Shown: piece by piece, positions 1-6,436 of the stretch
How positions within the stretch are numbered: the stretch's first letter is position 1
Layout of the letters: the number at the start of each line of letters is the position of its first letter
Assembly (NCBI GenBank): GCA_029861485.1
Contig: JAOTZF010000019.1
Location: forward strand, 1-12,241
Direction of reading: 5' to 3'
DNA: 12,241 bases
From: Thermoleophilia bacterium
Lineage (GTDB): Bacteria > Actinomycetota > Thermoleophilia > Miltoncostaeales > Miltoncostaeaceae
Position numbers and translations under genes: made by a program
The notes under the pieces: model-generated
What the model saw: only the letters and a program-made list of their open reading frames with translations
Databases searched by the model: none
Told to the model about the DNA's origin: nothing

Positions 1-2
1 TG

Positions 3-341
3 GTTGGCCTCGTCGTCATGCAGATGCGGATGCTTGGCGATCTTGCGGCGATCCGCGACCGGAACCTCGGTCGCGAAGACGTCGCCGATGTCGCTGCGGT
101 GGCCGGATCCGGCTTCGCGTGGCGGATTCTGGGCCGCACCGCAATACGAGCCACCGGCCGGCCGATCATGGCGCGCGGCGCCGTCGCCTGGGCGGCAACC
201 CGAGGAATCGGTCTGGTGGCGCAACGCCGCCTCGCAGGCGATCGCACCTACGGCCGCACCCTGGATGTGACCACCCTGAAGGACACGGCCGGTTCTCTTG
301 CCGGCCGTGTCACGTCGCTACGAGAAGGACGGAAAAGCTGA
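3..341 (+). CDS. DUF697 (YcjF-like) family protein, C-terminal part only
   Basis: This is the 3' end of a gene that begins before the window; the frame is open from position 3 and ends at a TGA at 339-341. The visible part is about 112 residues of Ala/Gly/Val-rich helical segments with scattered Arg. The pattern (MQMRMLGDLAAI, then EDVADVAAVAGSGFAWRIL, then ARGAVAWAATRGIGLVAQRRL) fits the C-terminal membrane-associated helical domain DUF697, which occurs alone or behind a GTPase domain as in YcjF. Its biochemical role is not established. The stop overlaps the proposed CTG start of the RNase E/G gene, which suggests translational coupling. A perfect 11-bp hairpin lies inside its last 20 codons. 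The family call rests on pattern recall, not a search; a different small helical membrane protein is possible. Confidence 0.5.
   Translation, partial: VGLVVMQMRMLGDLAAIRDRNLGREDVADVAAVAGSGFAWRILGRTAIRATGRPIMARGAVAWAATRGIGLVAQRRLAGDRTYGRTLDVTTLKDTAGSLAGRVTSLREGRKS
282..311 (+). promoter_or_regulatory. Perfect 11-bp stem-loop just upstream of the RNase E/G gene
   Basis: GACACGGCCGG at 282-292 is exactly complementary to CCGGCCGTGTC at 301-311, with the 8-base loop TTCTCTTG. No T-tract follows, so it is not a standard intrinsic terminator. It ends 26 bases before the proposed CTG start and 11 bases before the ribosome binding site. Enterobacterial rne is autoregulated through hairpins in its 5' leader, and a similar role here is a plausible inference. 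The stem also lies inside the upstream reading frame, so chance in GC-rich coding DNA cannot be excluded. Confidence 0.45.
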
Positions 342-1795
342 AGACCCAAATCCTGGTGTCGGTCGACCGCGCCGAGACGCGTGTCGCAATTCTCGATGAC
401 GGCAAGACCGTCGAGGTCTATCTGGAGCGGCGCGGCACCCGTTCTGTCGTGGGGCATGTCTGGAAGGGCCGGGTCGGCAACGTCCTGGCGGGCATGGAGG
501 CGGCCTTCGTGGACGTCGGCCTGGAGAAGAACGGCTTTCTCCACGTGGATGAGGTCGTCGCCCTCGGCGTGCCCAAGAGCAAGCGCATGATCGCCAACCT
601 GCTCAAGAAGGGCGACGAGGTCCTCGTGCAGGCCACCAAGGATCCCATGGGCACCAAGGGCTGCCGGCTGACGATGCAGCTCTCGCTCGCCGGGCGCTTC
701 GCCGTCTACGTGCCCTACGGAGACGGGGTTGGCATCAGCAAGCGTCTGCCCGATGAGGAGCGCTCTCGTCTACGCAAGCTGATGCGCAAGATCTCGCCCG
801 AGGAGGGCGGGGTCATCGTGCGCACCGCCGCCGCGGGAGTCGCTGAGGATGCGCTGACGCGCGACCTGGAGTCGCTCGGGCGCCTCTGGGAGGCCCTGAA
901 GGCCCGCGCCGCGGAAGCGCCAACGCCGACTCTGCTGTACAGCGAGGCGGACATCTCTCTGCGGGTGATCCGCGATCTGCTCAACGAGCAGGTGGACGAG
1001 GTGCTGGTCGACGATCAGGAGCAGCACGACCGCATTCACGGCTTTCTGAAGCGCACCAGTCCCGCGATGGCCGACCGGGTCGGCTACTACGAGGACGATC
1101 AGCCGCTGTTCGAGCGCTACGGCGCCGAGGCGGCCGTGCGGTCCACCCTGACCCGGCGCGCCGACATGAAGTCGGGTGGCTACCTGATCATCGACGACAC
1201 CGAGGCCATGACCGTCATCGACGTCAACAGCGGACGCAACGTCGGTCGCGGAGGATCGCGTCTCGAGGACACCATCACCAAGACCAACCTCGAGGCCGCG
1301 GAGGAGGTCGCCCGCCAGCTGCGTCTCCGAGACATCGGCGGCATCGTGGTGATCGACTTCATCGACATGGACGACAAGAAGAACCGCGACGCGGTCATGA
1401 AGGCCCTTGAAACGGCCCTTGAGCGCGACCGCACCCGAACCTGGGTCGCCGACATCTCGGCGCTCGGGCTGGTGCAGATGACCCGCCAGAACCGCTCGGA
1501 CGGCCCGCGCGAGGTCATGGGCGACCCCTGCGAGCGCTGCGATTCGCTGGGCTTCCACGTGGCGGACGAGACACTCGCCATCTGGGCCGAGCGCGATCTC
1601 ACCCGCCTGCTCAAGAAGGTCCACAAAGGCGCCAAGACGGCCAAGGTCAAGATGGATCCACGGGTCGCGCACGGCCTCACCGACGAGGACGGGGACTGGC
1701 TGGCCGCCATCGAGGAGTCAACTGGCCTCGAGGTGGACGTACAGCCTGACGAGTCGCTGGAGCCGGGCACCGTGAAGCTGATCGAGGCCAAGTGA
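338..1795 (+). CDS. rne: Ribonuclease E/G family endoribonuclease
   Basis: This is a single-strand-specific endoribonuclease for mRNA turnover and rRNA/tRNA maturation in the cytoplasm. From the proposed start it has 485 residues, the length of E. coli RNase G (489), without the long unstructured scaffold of RNase E. An S1 RNA-binding domain lies at about 37-120, followed by the RNase H-like and DNase I-like catalytic part. The two metal-binding aspartates are visible: D295 in IDVNSGR and D340 in VIDFIDM. The Zn-link cysteines C398 and C401 are in PCERC. Start choice: homologues begin with M-K-x-Q-I-L-V-S-V-D-R. Here that position is CTG at 338, overlapping the previous stop as CTGA, with AGAAGGA at 323-329. 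No ATG, GTG or TTG lies nearby upstream in frame. ATG 119 would add 73 unrelated residues, and GTG 356 would remove the first beta strand. Family call very sure; rne versus rng naming and the start are less so. Confidence 0.93.
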   Translation: MKTQILVSVDRAETRVAILDDGKTVEVYLERRGTRSVVGHVWKGRVGNVLAGMEAAFVDVGLEKNGFLHVDEVVALGVPKSKRMIANLLKKGDEVLVQATKDPMGTKGCRLTMQLSLAGRFAVYVPYGDGVGISKRLPDEERSRLRKLMRKISPEEGGVIVRTAAAGVAEDALTRDLESLGRLWEALKARAAEAPTPTLLYSEADISLRVIRDLLNEQVDEVLVDDQEQHDRIHGFLKRTSPAMADRVGYYEDDQPLFERYGAEAAVRSTLTRRADMKSGGYLIIDDTEAMTVIDVNSGRNVGRGGSRLEDTITKTNLEAAEEVARQLRLRDIGGIVVIDFIDMDDKKNRDAVMKALETALERDRTRTWVADISALGLVQMTRQNRSDGPREVMGDPCERCDSLGFHVADETLAIWAERDLTRLLKKVHKGAKTAKVKMDPRVAHGLTDEDGDWLAAIEESTGLEVDVQPDESLEPGTVKLIEAK

Positions 1796-1799
1796 CGGC

Positions 1800-1828
1800 C
1801 CCGGCGCGAAAGGGTGTCCCCCGCCGGG
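1800..1828 (+). terminator. Possible weak terminator hairpin after the RNase E/G gene
   Basis: CCCGGCG at 1800-1806 pairs with CGCCGGG at 1822-1828, and inside the loop GGG at 1812-1814 can pair with CCC at 1818-1820. It sits 4 bases after the stop codon, between the RNase gene and the candidate rplU promoter. Only a short T-run (GTTTCG) follows, so termination would be weak or factor-assisted. Confidence 0.3.
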
Positions 1829-1837
1829 CGGTTTCGC

Positions 1838-1843
1838 TAAGCT
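1838..1843 (+). promoter_or_regulatory. Candidate -10 element of the rplU-rpmA promoter
   Basis: TAAGCT matches the actinobacterial TANNNT -10 pattern. It lies in the longest gap of the housekeeping block, 52 bases before the GTG start of rplU, leaving room for a leader of about 45 bases. That leader contains a 5-bp hairpin (CGCGC-AGA-GCGCG, 1856-1868) and the ribosome binding site. No convincing -35 hexamer is seen 16-18 bases upstream. Confidence 0.35.
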
Positions 1844-1895
1844 TCCCGGTCGCGACGCGCAGAGCGCGCCTTGGTTGTTCTGGACGGAGTCACTG

Positions 1896-2192
1896 GTGCC
1901 GGATTACGCCGTAATCGCCCTCGGGGGCAAGCAGTATCGCGTCAAAGAGGGAGACCATCTGCTGGTCGACCGCCTCGCCGTGGATGAGGGCAAGAGCTTC
2001 TCGCCCCAGACGCTGATGGTTGCCGACGGCGGAACCCTCAAAGACGGCGGCAAGGTCAACGCCAAGGTCGAAGAGCACCTCAAGGGCAAGAAGATCCGCG
2101 TCTTCACCTACAAGCCCAAGCGCAACTCGCGTCGCACCAAAGGGCACCGTTCGCACCTGTCGCGCGTGCGCATCGAATCGATCGGGAGCTAG
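1896..2192 (+). CDS. rplU: 50S ribosomal protein L21 (bL21)
   Basis: bL21 is a structural protein of the large ribosomal subunit that binds 23S rRNA. The 98-residue product has the family hallmarks: the N-terminal Y-A-V-I-A-L-G-G-K-Q-Y-R-V stretch, and a basic C-terminal half with YKPKRNSRRTKGHR, the segment that contacts rRNA. Length is normal for the family (about 100-105). I chose GTG 1896 because GGACGGAG (1882-1889) sits 6 bases upstream and homologues start one or a few residues before YAVI. A TTG at 1875 in the same frame would add 7 residues and overlap this ribosome binding site. rpmA starts 5 bases after the stop, the near-universal bacterial arrangement. Confidence 0.96.
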   Translation: MPDYAVIALGGKQYRVKEGDHLLVDRLAVDEGKSFSPQTLMVADGGTLKDGGKVNAKVEEHLKGKKIRVFTYKPKRNSRRTKGHRSHLSRVRIESIGS

Positions 2193-2197
2193 AGGCA

Positions 2198-2461
2198 ATG
2201 GCTCACAAGAAAGGCGGCGGCTCCAGCCGCAACGGTCGCGACTCGGCCTCAAAGCGCCTCGGCGTGAAGGTGTTCAGCGGCCAGGTCGTTCCCGCAGGCT
2301 CCATCATCGTGCGCCAGCGGGGCACCAAGTTCCGCGCCGGTGAGGGCGCGGGAATGGGCCGCGACCACACGATCTTCGCGATGGTGGATGGCCGGGTGGA
2401 GTTCACCCGCGGGCGCAAGGGCCGCCACATCCATATCCACCCGGAGCAGCTGGCGAACTAG
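2198..2461 (+). CDS. rpmA: 50S ribosomal protein L27 (bL27)
   Basis: bL27 is a large-subunit protein whose flexible N-terminal tail reaches the peptidyl transferase centre and helps position tRNA. The product is 87 residues, the usual size. It begins directly with AHKKGGGSSRNGRDS, the mature N-terminal motif, so it lacks the cleavable N-terminal extension found in Firmicutes. The conserved KVFSGQ, GSIIVRQRGTKF and GMGRDHTIFA segments are all present. It sits 5 bases after rplU and 3 bases before obg, so the three genes are probably cotranscribed. AGAGG at 2191-2195 ends 2 bases before the ATG and is a poor match to normal spacing, so coupling to rplU translation is likely. Confidence 0.97.
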   Translation: MAHKKGGGSSRNGRDSASKRLGVKVFSGQVVPAGSIIVRQRGTKFRAGEGAGMGRDHTIFAMVDGRVEFTRGRKGRHIHIHPEQLAN

Positions 2462-2464
2462 CCG

Positions 2465-3406
2465 GTGCCCTTCACGGACCGCGCCCGAATCCATGTGGAG
2501 GGTGGCCGCGGCGGTGATGGCTGCATGTCGTTCCGGCGCGAGCCCCACAAGCCGCGGGGTGGCCCCGACGGCGGAAACGGCGGCCGCGGCGGCCGCGTGA
2601 TGCTGCAGGTCGACCCAACCGTCGAGGATCTCTCGCTGTTTGGCGCGAAGGCGCACTTTCGGGCCCGCTCCGGGGGCAATGGCGAAGGCGCCAACCGCGA
2701 CGGCCGCTCGGGCGAGGACCTCGTCATCCCGGTGCCGCCCGACACGCGGGTGTTTCGCGATGACGTCGAGATCGCGCGTCTTTCCGAAGGCGATGAGCCG
2801 ATCCAGGTGGCGCGCGGCGGTGACGGGGGCACCGGCAACCGTGCTTTTCGCTCCTCGACCAACCAGGCGCCTCGCAGGACGACCCCCGGTCAGCCGGGGG
2901 AGGCGACGTGGCTCACCCTCGAGTTCCGCCTACCGATCGCGGTCGCGCTCGTCGGCCTGCCGAACAGCGGCAAGAGCAGCCTCTTGCGGGCGCTGACCGG
3001 CGCACCTGCCAGCGTGGCCGCCTATCCGCAGTCCACCCGACAGCCCGAGCTCGGAATGCTCGTCGATGAGGACGGCGAGCACTGGTTGGTGGCCGACCTG
3101 CCCGGCCTGGATGACGCCGGCCGGCCGCGCCAGTCGTCGTTCCTGGGTCAACTCGAGCGGGCGGGCCTGATCCTGCACTGCGTCGATGCGACCGACCCCC
3201 GCGATGCCGAGCAGCGCATGGCGCTGGTCAGGGGCGGCGTGGCCGAGTATCGCGACCCCGACGCGCAGGAGCTGGTCATCGCGACCGGCTGCCCGGCCGT
3301 CGAGCAGCCCGATTGGGGCGATCTCGCCGCCGACGTGGCCGATGGCGCCGGTGATGTCAGCTCCGTGCGCGAGGCGATTCTCCGACACCTGGTCCCAGCC
3401 CCGTGA
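2465..3406 (+). CDS. obg: Obg-family GTPase with a degenerate G domain
   Basis: Obg proteins are ribosome-associated GTPases acting in late 50S assembly and stress signalling. The 313-residue product has a well-conserved glycine-rich Obg fold at 1-158 (GGDGCMSFRRE, KPRGGPDGGNGGRGG, ARGGDGGTGNRAF). In the G domain, the P-loop GLPNSGKS (164-171), a G2 threonine near T191 (YPQSTRQPELG) and the G3 motif DLPG (211-214) are present. Two things are odd. The NKxD guanine-specificity motif expected near 273-276 is replaced by ATGC. The region from there to the C-terminal helix (SSVREAILRHL) is shortened, and switch II is about 3 residues short. There is no C-terminal OCT or TGS domain. Frame and coding character are continuous, so this is not an obvious frameshift. 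GTG start 3 bases after rpmA; GTGA overlap with proB. Family call is firm; normal GTPase activity is doubtful. Confidence 0.93.
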   Translation: MPFTDRARIHVEGGRGGDGCMSFRREPHKPRGGPDGGNGGRGGRVMLQVDPTVEDLSLFGAKAHFRARSGGNGEGANRDGRSGEDLVIPVPPDTRVFRDDVEIARLSEGDEPIQVARGGDGGTGNRAFRSSTNQAPRRTTPGQPGEATWLTLEFRLPIAVALVGLPNSGKSSLLRALTGAPASVAAYPQSTRQPELGMLVDEDGEHWLVADLPGLDDAGRPRQSSFLGQLERAGLILHCVDATDPRDAEQRMALVRGGVAEYRDPDAQELVIATGCPAVEQPDWGDLAADVADGAGDVSSVREAILRHLVPAP

Positions 3407-4500
3407 TCGTCGTCGCGAAGCTCGGCAGCAGCACGCTCGTGGATCCTGGCGGCGCGCTGCGCACCGACACCCTTGCCGAGCGGGTTGCGGATCTGGTCGA
3501 GGTACGACGCCGCGGGCACCGGGTCGTGCTGGTCTCCAGTGGTGCCATCGCCTGCGGCCTGGGCCAGCTCGGGGCCACCGACCGCCCGACCGCCCTGCCC
3601 GATCTGCAGGCGGCATCCGCAGTGGGGCAGGGGGTGCTCTTCCAGCACTACGTCGACGCGTTCAGGCCTCACGGGGTGCTTCCGGCCCAGGTGCTGCTCA
3701 CCTCGGGCGATCTGCAGTCGCGGCGCAGCTACTTGAACGCGCGGAACACCCTCGAGCGCCTGCTCGAGCTCGGGACGGTGCCGATCGTCAACGAGAACGA
3801 CACCGTCGCGACCGATGAGCTCACCTTCGGCGACAACGACATCCTGGCGGCCCAGGTCGCGGTGCTGCTGCATGCCGGTCTGCTGGCGCTGCTCACCGAT
3901 CGCGACGGCCTCTACGGCAACGGCGGCGGTGGCCCGGAGCTGATCGAGGAAGTGCCCGCGAACGTGGAACCCACCGACCTCGTGCTCGCCGACATGGGCT
4001 CGGGAACCGGCCGCGGGGGCATTCGCAGCAAGCTCGCCGCGGCAGCGATGGCGAGCGCTGCGGGGGTCGATTGCGTCGTGGCGTCGGGCCGCACGCCGGG
4101 GCTGCTCGCGCGGGCGGCCGCCGGCGAGTCGGTGGGCACCCGGATCCATCATCGCGGCCGGCGCGATTCCGCATTCAAGCTGTGGCTACGGCACGCCAAG
4201 CCGGGTCTTGGGCGCATCGTCGTGGATGCCGGCGCCGAGCGCGCGCTGAGGGAGCGCGGCACGTCGCTGCTGCCGGTGGGAATCACGTTCTGCGAAGGCC
4301 CTTTCGTGGCCGGGGACGCCGTGGAGGTCGTCGGCGAGCACGGGCGCGTGATCGGCAAGGGAATCGCGGCGCTCTCGGCCGAGGAGATCCGCCGCGTCGC
4401 CGGCTTGCAGTCGGACGAGGTGCGCAAGCGGCTTCCGGGGGCCGACGAGGAGGCCATCCACCGCGACCGCTTCGCGCTGGCGGATGGGCCGGCGCGCTAG
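3403..4500 (+). CDS. proB: Glutamate 5-kinase
   Basis: ProB phosphorylates L-glutamate with ATP to give gamma-glutamyl phosphate, the first and feedback-controlled step of proline synthesis. The 365-residue protein has an amino-acid-kinase domain at about 1-255 and a C-terminal PUA domain from about 270 to 350. Visible motifs are the nucleotide-binding VVAKLGSS (K6), VSSGAIA (44-50), the substrate loop NENDTVATDE with FGDND, and LLTDRDGLY. Domain makeup and length match the E. coli enzyme (367). The GTG start overlaps the obg stop by 4 bases, so translation is likely coupled. proA follows after 21 bases, giving the classical proBA pair. No anomaly seen. Confidence 0.97.
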   Translation: MIVVAKLGSSTLVDPGGALRTDTLAERVADLVEVRRRGHRVVLVSSGAIACGLGQLGATDRPTALPDLQAASAVGQGVLFQHYVDAFRPHGVLPAQVLLTSGDLQSRRSYLNARNTLERLLELGTVPIVNENDTVATDELTFGDNDILAAQVAVLLHAGLLALLTDRDGLYGNGGGGPELIEEVPANVEPTDLVLADMGSGTGRGGIRSKLAAAAMASAAGVDCVVASGRTPGLLARAAAGESVGTRIHHRGRRDSAFKLWLRHAKPGLGRIVVDAGAERALRERGTSLLPVGITFCEGPFVAGDAVEVVGEHGRVIGKGIAALSAEEIRRVAGLQSDEVRKRLPGADEEAIHRDRFALADGPAR

Positions 4501-4508
4501 GTCGCTGT

Positions 4509-4514
4509 TACCCT
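4509..4514 (+). promoter_or_regulatory. Candidate -10 element for a leaderless proA transcript
   Basis: TACCCT fits the actinobacterial TANNNT -10 pattern and ends 7 bases before the A of the proA ATG. That is the spacing expected when transcription starts on the start codon itself. The 21-base proB-proA gap has no Shine-Dalgarno-like sequence, which supports leaderless initiation. The -35 region is not recognisable. The same hexamer occurs upstream of rsfS. Confidence 0.4.
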
Positions 4515-4521
4515 GGCATCG

Positions 4522-5793
4522 ATGGCGACCGAAACCACCGCACCGCAAGCCGATCTCTCCATCGTCGCCGCACGCGCGAAGGCGGCGGGCCGGCGCTTGG
4601 CGGCTCTCTCGTCCGGCCAGAAGAACGACGCTCTGACGCGTATGGCCCGAGCTCTCGAGGCTCGCACCGGCGACATCCTCGCCGAGAACGCCAAGGACGT
4701 CGATCAGGCGCGCGCAGCCGAGGTCGGCAGCGCATTGGTCGATCGCCTGCTGCTCGACGAGTCCCGGATCGCCGACATGGCAAAGGGCGTGCGCGACATC
4801 GCGGCCCTGCCCGATCCGGTCGGCGTGATCGACACCGGCTGGACGCTGCCGAACGGGCTGAAGGTCAGCAAGAAGCGCATCCCTCTCGGAGTGATCGCGG
4901 TGATCTACGAGAGCCGACCGAACGTCACCAGCGACACGGCCGCGCTGGCCTTGAAGAGCGGAAACGCGATCATCCTGCGCGGCAGCTCAATGGCCGCGCG
5001 GTCCAACCAGATCATCGTGGACGTCCTGCTGGGAGCGCTCGGCGACAGCGAGGTGCCGACCGACGCGGTTCAGCTGCTTGGCACCGATCGGGCCGATCTG
5101 GAGCGCCTCATCGGCATGGAGGGCGAGATCGATGTCGTGATCCCGCGAGGTGGGGAAGGTCTCAAGAAGTTCCTTGGCGAGCACTCCCGCATTCCGGTGA
5201 TCTATGCCGCCTCGGGCAACTGTCACGTCTACGTTCACGAGGACGCCGATCTGGAGATGGCGGCAGGCATCACGATGAACGCCAAGACCCAGCGGCCGGG
5301 GGTGTGCAACGCCGCCGAGACGCTGCTCGTGCATCGCGAGGTCGCCGCACAGTTCCTGCCCCGCATCGGTAGAGAGCTCAGCGAGGCCGGGGTCGAGCTA
5401 CGCGCCTCCGATGAGGCCGCCAAGTTCATGGGCGACCTCGAGGTCACCCCGGCATCCGAGGAGGACTTCGCCACCGAGTACCTCGATCTCATACTGGCCG
5501 TCGGTGTGGTCGATTCGGTCGAGGAGGCGACCGACCACATCAGCCGCTACGGATCGGGCCACAGCGAGGCGATCGTGACCTCCTCGCTCGCCGCGGCGGG
5601 TCGGTTCGAGGCCGGTATCGATTCGGCGTGCGTCTACATCAACGCCTCCACGCGATTCACCGACGGTGGGGAGTTCGGGATGGGGGCCGAGGTGGCCAAC
5701 TCCACGCAGAAGCTACACGCGCGCGGTCCGGTCGGCCTGGCGGAGCTGACGACCTACCAGTACCTCGTCATCGGGGACGGACACCTCCGTTAG
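4522..5793 (+). CDS. proA: Glutamate-5-semialdehyde dehydrogenase (gamma-glutamyl phosphate reductase)
   Basis: ProA reduces gamma-glutamyl phosphate with NADPH to glutamate semialdehyde, the second step of proline synthesis, and probably acts next to ProB because the intermediate is labile. The 423-residue protein belongs to the aldehyde dehydrogenase superfamily. It shows the family segments PLGVIAVIYESRPNVT, LKSGNAIILRGS, VIPRGGEGLKKF and NAKTQRPGVCNAAETLLV with catalytic C262. The C-terminal FTDGGEFGMGAEV and ARGPVGLAELTTYQY are also present. Length is typical (about 415-425). It lies 21 bases after proB, lacks a clear ribosome binding site and has a -10-like TACCCT just upstream, so it may be read from its own leaderless transcript as well as by readthrough. 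Confidence 0.97.
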   Translation: MATETTAPQADLSIVAARAKAAGRRLAALSSGQKNDALTRMARALEARTGDILAENAKDVDQARAAEVGSALVDRLLLDESRIADMAKGVRDIAALPDPVGVIDTGWTLPNGLKVSKKRIPLGVIAVIYESRPNVTSDTAALALKSGNAIILRGSSMAARSNQIIVDVLLGALGDSEVPTDAVQLLGTDRADLERLIGMEGEIDVVIPRGGEGLKKFLGEHSRIPVIYAASGNCHVYVHEDADLEMAAGITMNAKTQRPGVCNAAETLLVHREVAAQFLPRIGRELSEAGVELRASDEAAKFMGDLEVTPASEEDFATEYLDLILAVGVVDSVEEATDHISRYGSGHSEAIVTSSLAAAGRFEAGIDSACVYINASTRFTDGGEFGMGAEVANSTQKLHARGPVGLAELTTYQYLVIGDGHLR

Positions 5794-5806
5794 GCGCAAA
5801 GTCGCC

Positions 5807-6364
5807 ATGCTGGGCGGGAGCTTCGACCCGCCGCACATCGGCCACGTCATCCTGGCCCAAGAGGTGCTCTGGCAGCTCGACCTCGACGAGGTGCTGCTGG
5901 TGCCCTGCCTGCGCTCGCCGCACAAGCCCGAGGGGCATCGCTTCGACGCAGAGCTGCGCCTGCAGATGGTCGAAGCGGCCATCGAGGGCCATGCGGGCCT
6001 TGCGGCCTCGCGAGCGGAGCTGGACCGCGAGCCGCCGAGCTTCACCGTCGAGACCCTGCGCCGGCTCTCCGACGAGGAACCCGATACGCAGCTCTGGCTG
6101 CTCGTAGGTGCCGATCAGCTCCACGCGCTCGCGTCATGGCGCGACCCGGAGGTCATTCTCCAGCTGGCTCGGATTGCCGCCGTCGACCGGGGACCGGCCA
6201 CGGATCTGCCTGAAGGCCTCCACGCCTCTCGCGTGGATCGCGTCAGCATGCCGCGCATCGATGTCTCCTCCACCGATATTCGTCGCCGCCTCGACGCCGG
6301 TGCGCCGGTGTGGCACTTGGTGCCGCCGGGTGTCACGGAGCTGCTCGAGGCAACCCGTGCTTGA
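5807..6364 (+). CDS. nadD: Nicotinate-nucleotide adenylyltransferase
   Basis: NadD joins nicotinate mononucleotide and ATP to form deamido-NAD in NAD biosynthesis. The 185-residue product has the nucleotidyltransferase signature GGSFDPPHIGH (3-13), LLVGADQLHALASW and the C-terminal SSTDIR motif (154-159). The start is uncertain. ATG 5807 is the only ATG/GTG/TTG in frame, but it falls inside the first beta strand, where homologues read M-R-R-x-G-I-L-G-G-T-F. The codons just upstream encode R-R-K-V-A, matching the missing residues. The in-frame stop further upstream is at 5747-5749. GGGGACGG at 5773-5780 is a good ribosome binding site for a start near 5789 (GTT), overlapping the proA stop. The real protein may therefore be 5-6 residues longer. 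Product call is firm. Confidence 0.93.
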   Translation: MLGGSFDPPHIGHVILAQEVLWQLDLDEVLLVPCLRSPHKPEGHRFDAELRLQMVEAAIEGHAGLAASRAELDREPPSFTVETLRRLSDEEPDTQLWLLVGADQLHALASWRDPEVILQLARIAAVDRGPATDLPEGLHASRVDRVSMPRIDVSSTDIRRRLDAGAPVWHLVPPGVTELLEATRA

Positions 6365-6390
6365 TTCGCGGCGACTTGCGCGAGTACCCT
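6361..6390 (+). promoter_or_regulatory. Candidate sigma-70-type promoter for rsfS
   Basis: TTGATT at 6361-6366 and TACCCT at 6385-6390 are separated by 18 bases and resemble -35 and -10 elements. The -35 overlaps the nadD stop codon. Transcription would start near 6397, ahead of the purine-rich GGAAAGGA at 6408-6415. The -10 hexamer is identical to the one proposed for proA. Confidence 0.45.
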
Positions 6391-6436
6391 CCGACACGGT
6401 CGTTTTCGGAAAGGAACCAGAGCGCAGCCCGAGCAA

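Noticed and set aside
119..337. N-terminal extension of RNase E/G from ATG 119
   Set aside because: The extra residues are Arg/His-rich, unlike any RNase E/G N-terminus, and overlap the DUF697-like reading frame that looks genuinely coding.
770..1672. 300-codon open frame on the - strand across the RNase E/G gene
   Set aside because: It is antisense to a fully conserved gene, has no recognisable domain, and such frames are expected in GC-rich codons.
1875..1895. Earlier TTG start for rplU
   Set aside because: It would encode residues foreign to L21 and overlap the ribosome binding site that fits GTG 1896.
3240..3406. Frameshift as the cause of the missing Obg NKxD motif
   Set aside because: No other frame supplies an NKxD-like motif, and the same frame resumes the expected C-terminal helix (SSVREAILRHL).
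4071..5372. 433-codon + strand frame spanning the end of proB and most of proA
   Set aside because: Arg/Gly-rich low-complexity translation in a shifted frame of two firmly identified genes.
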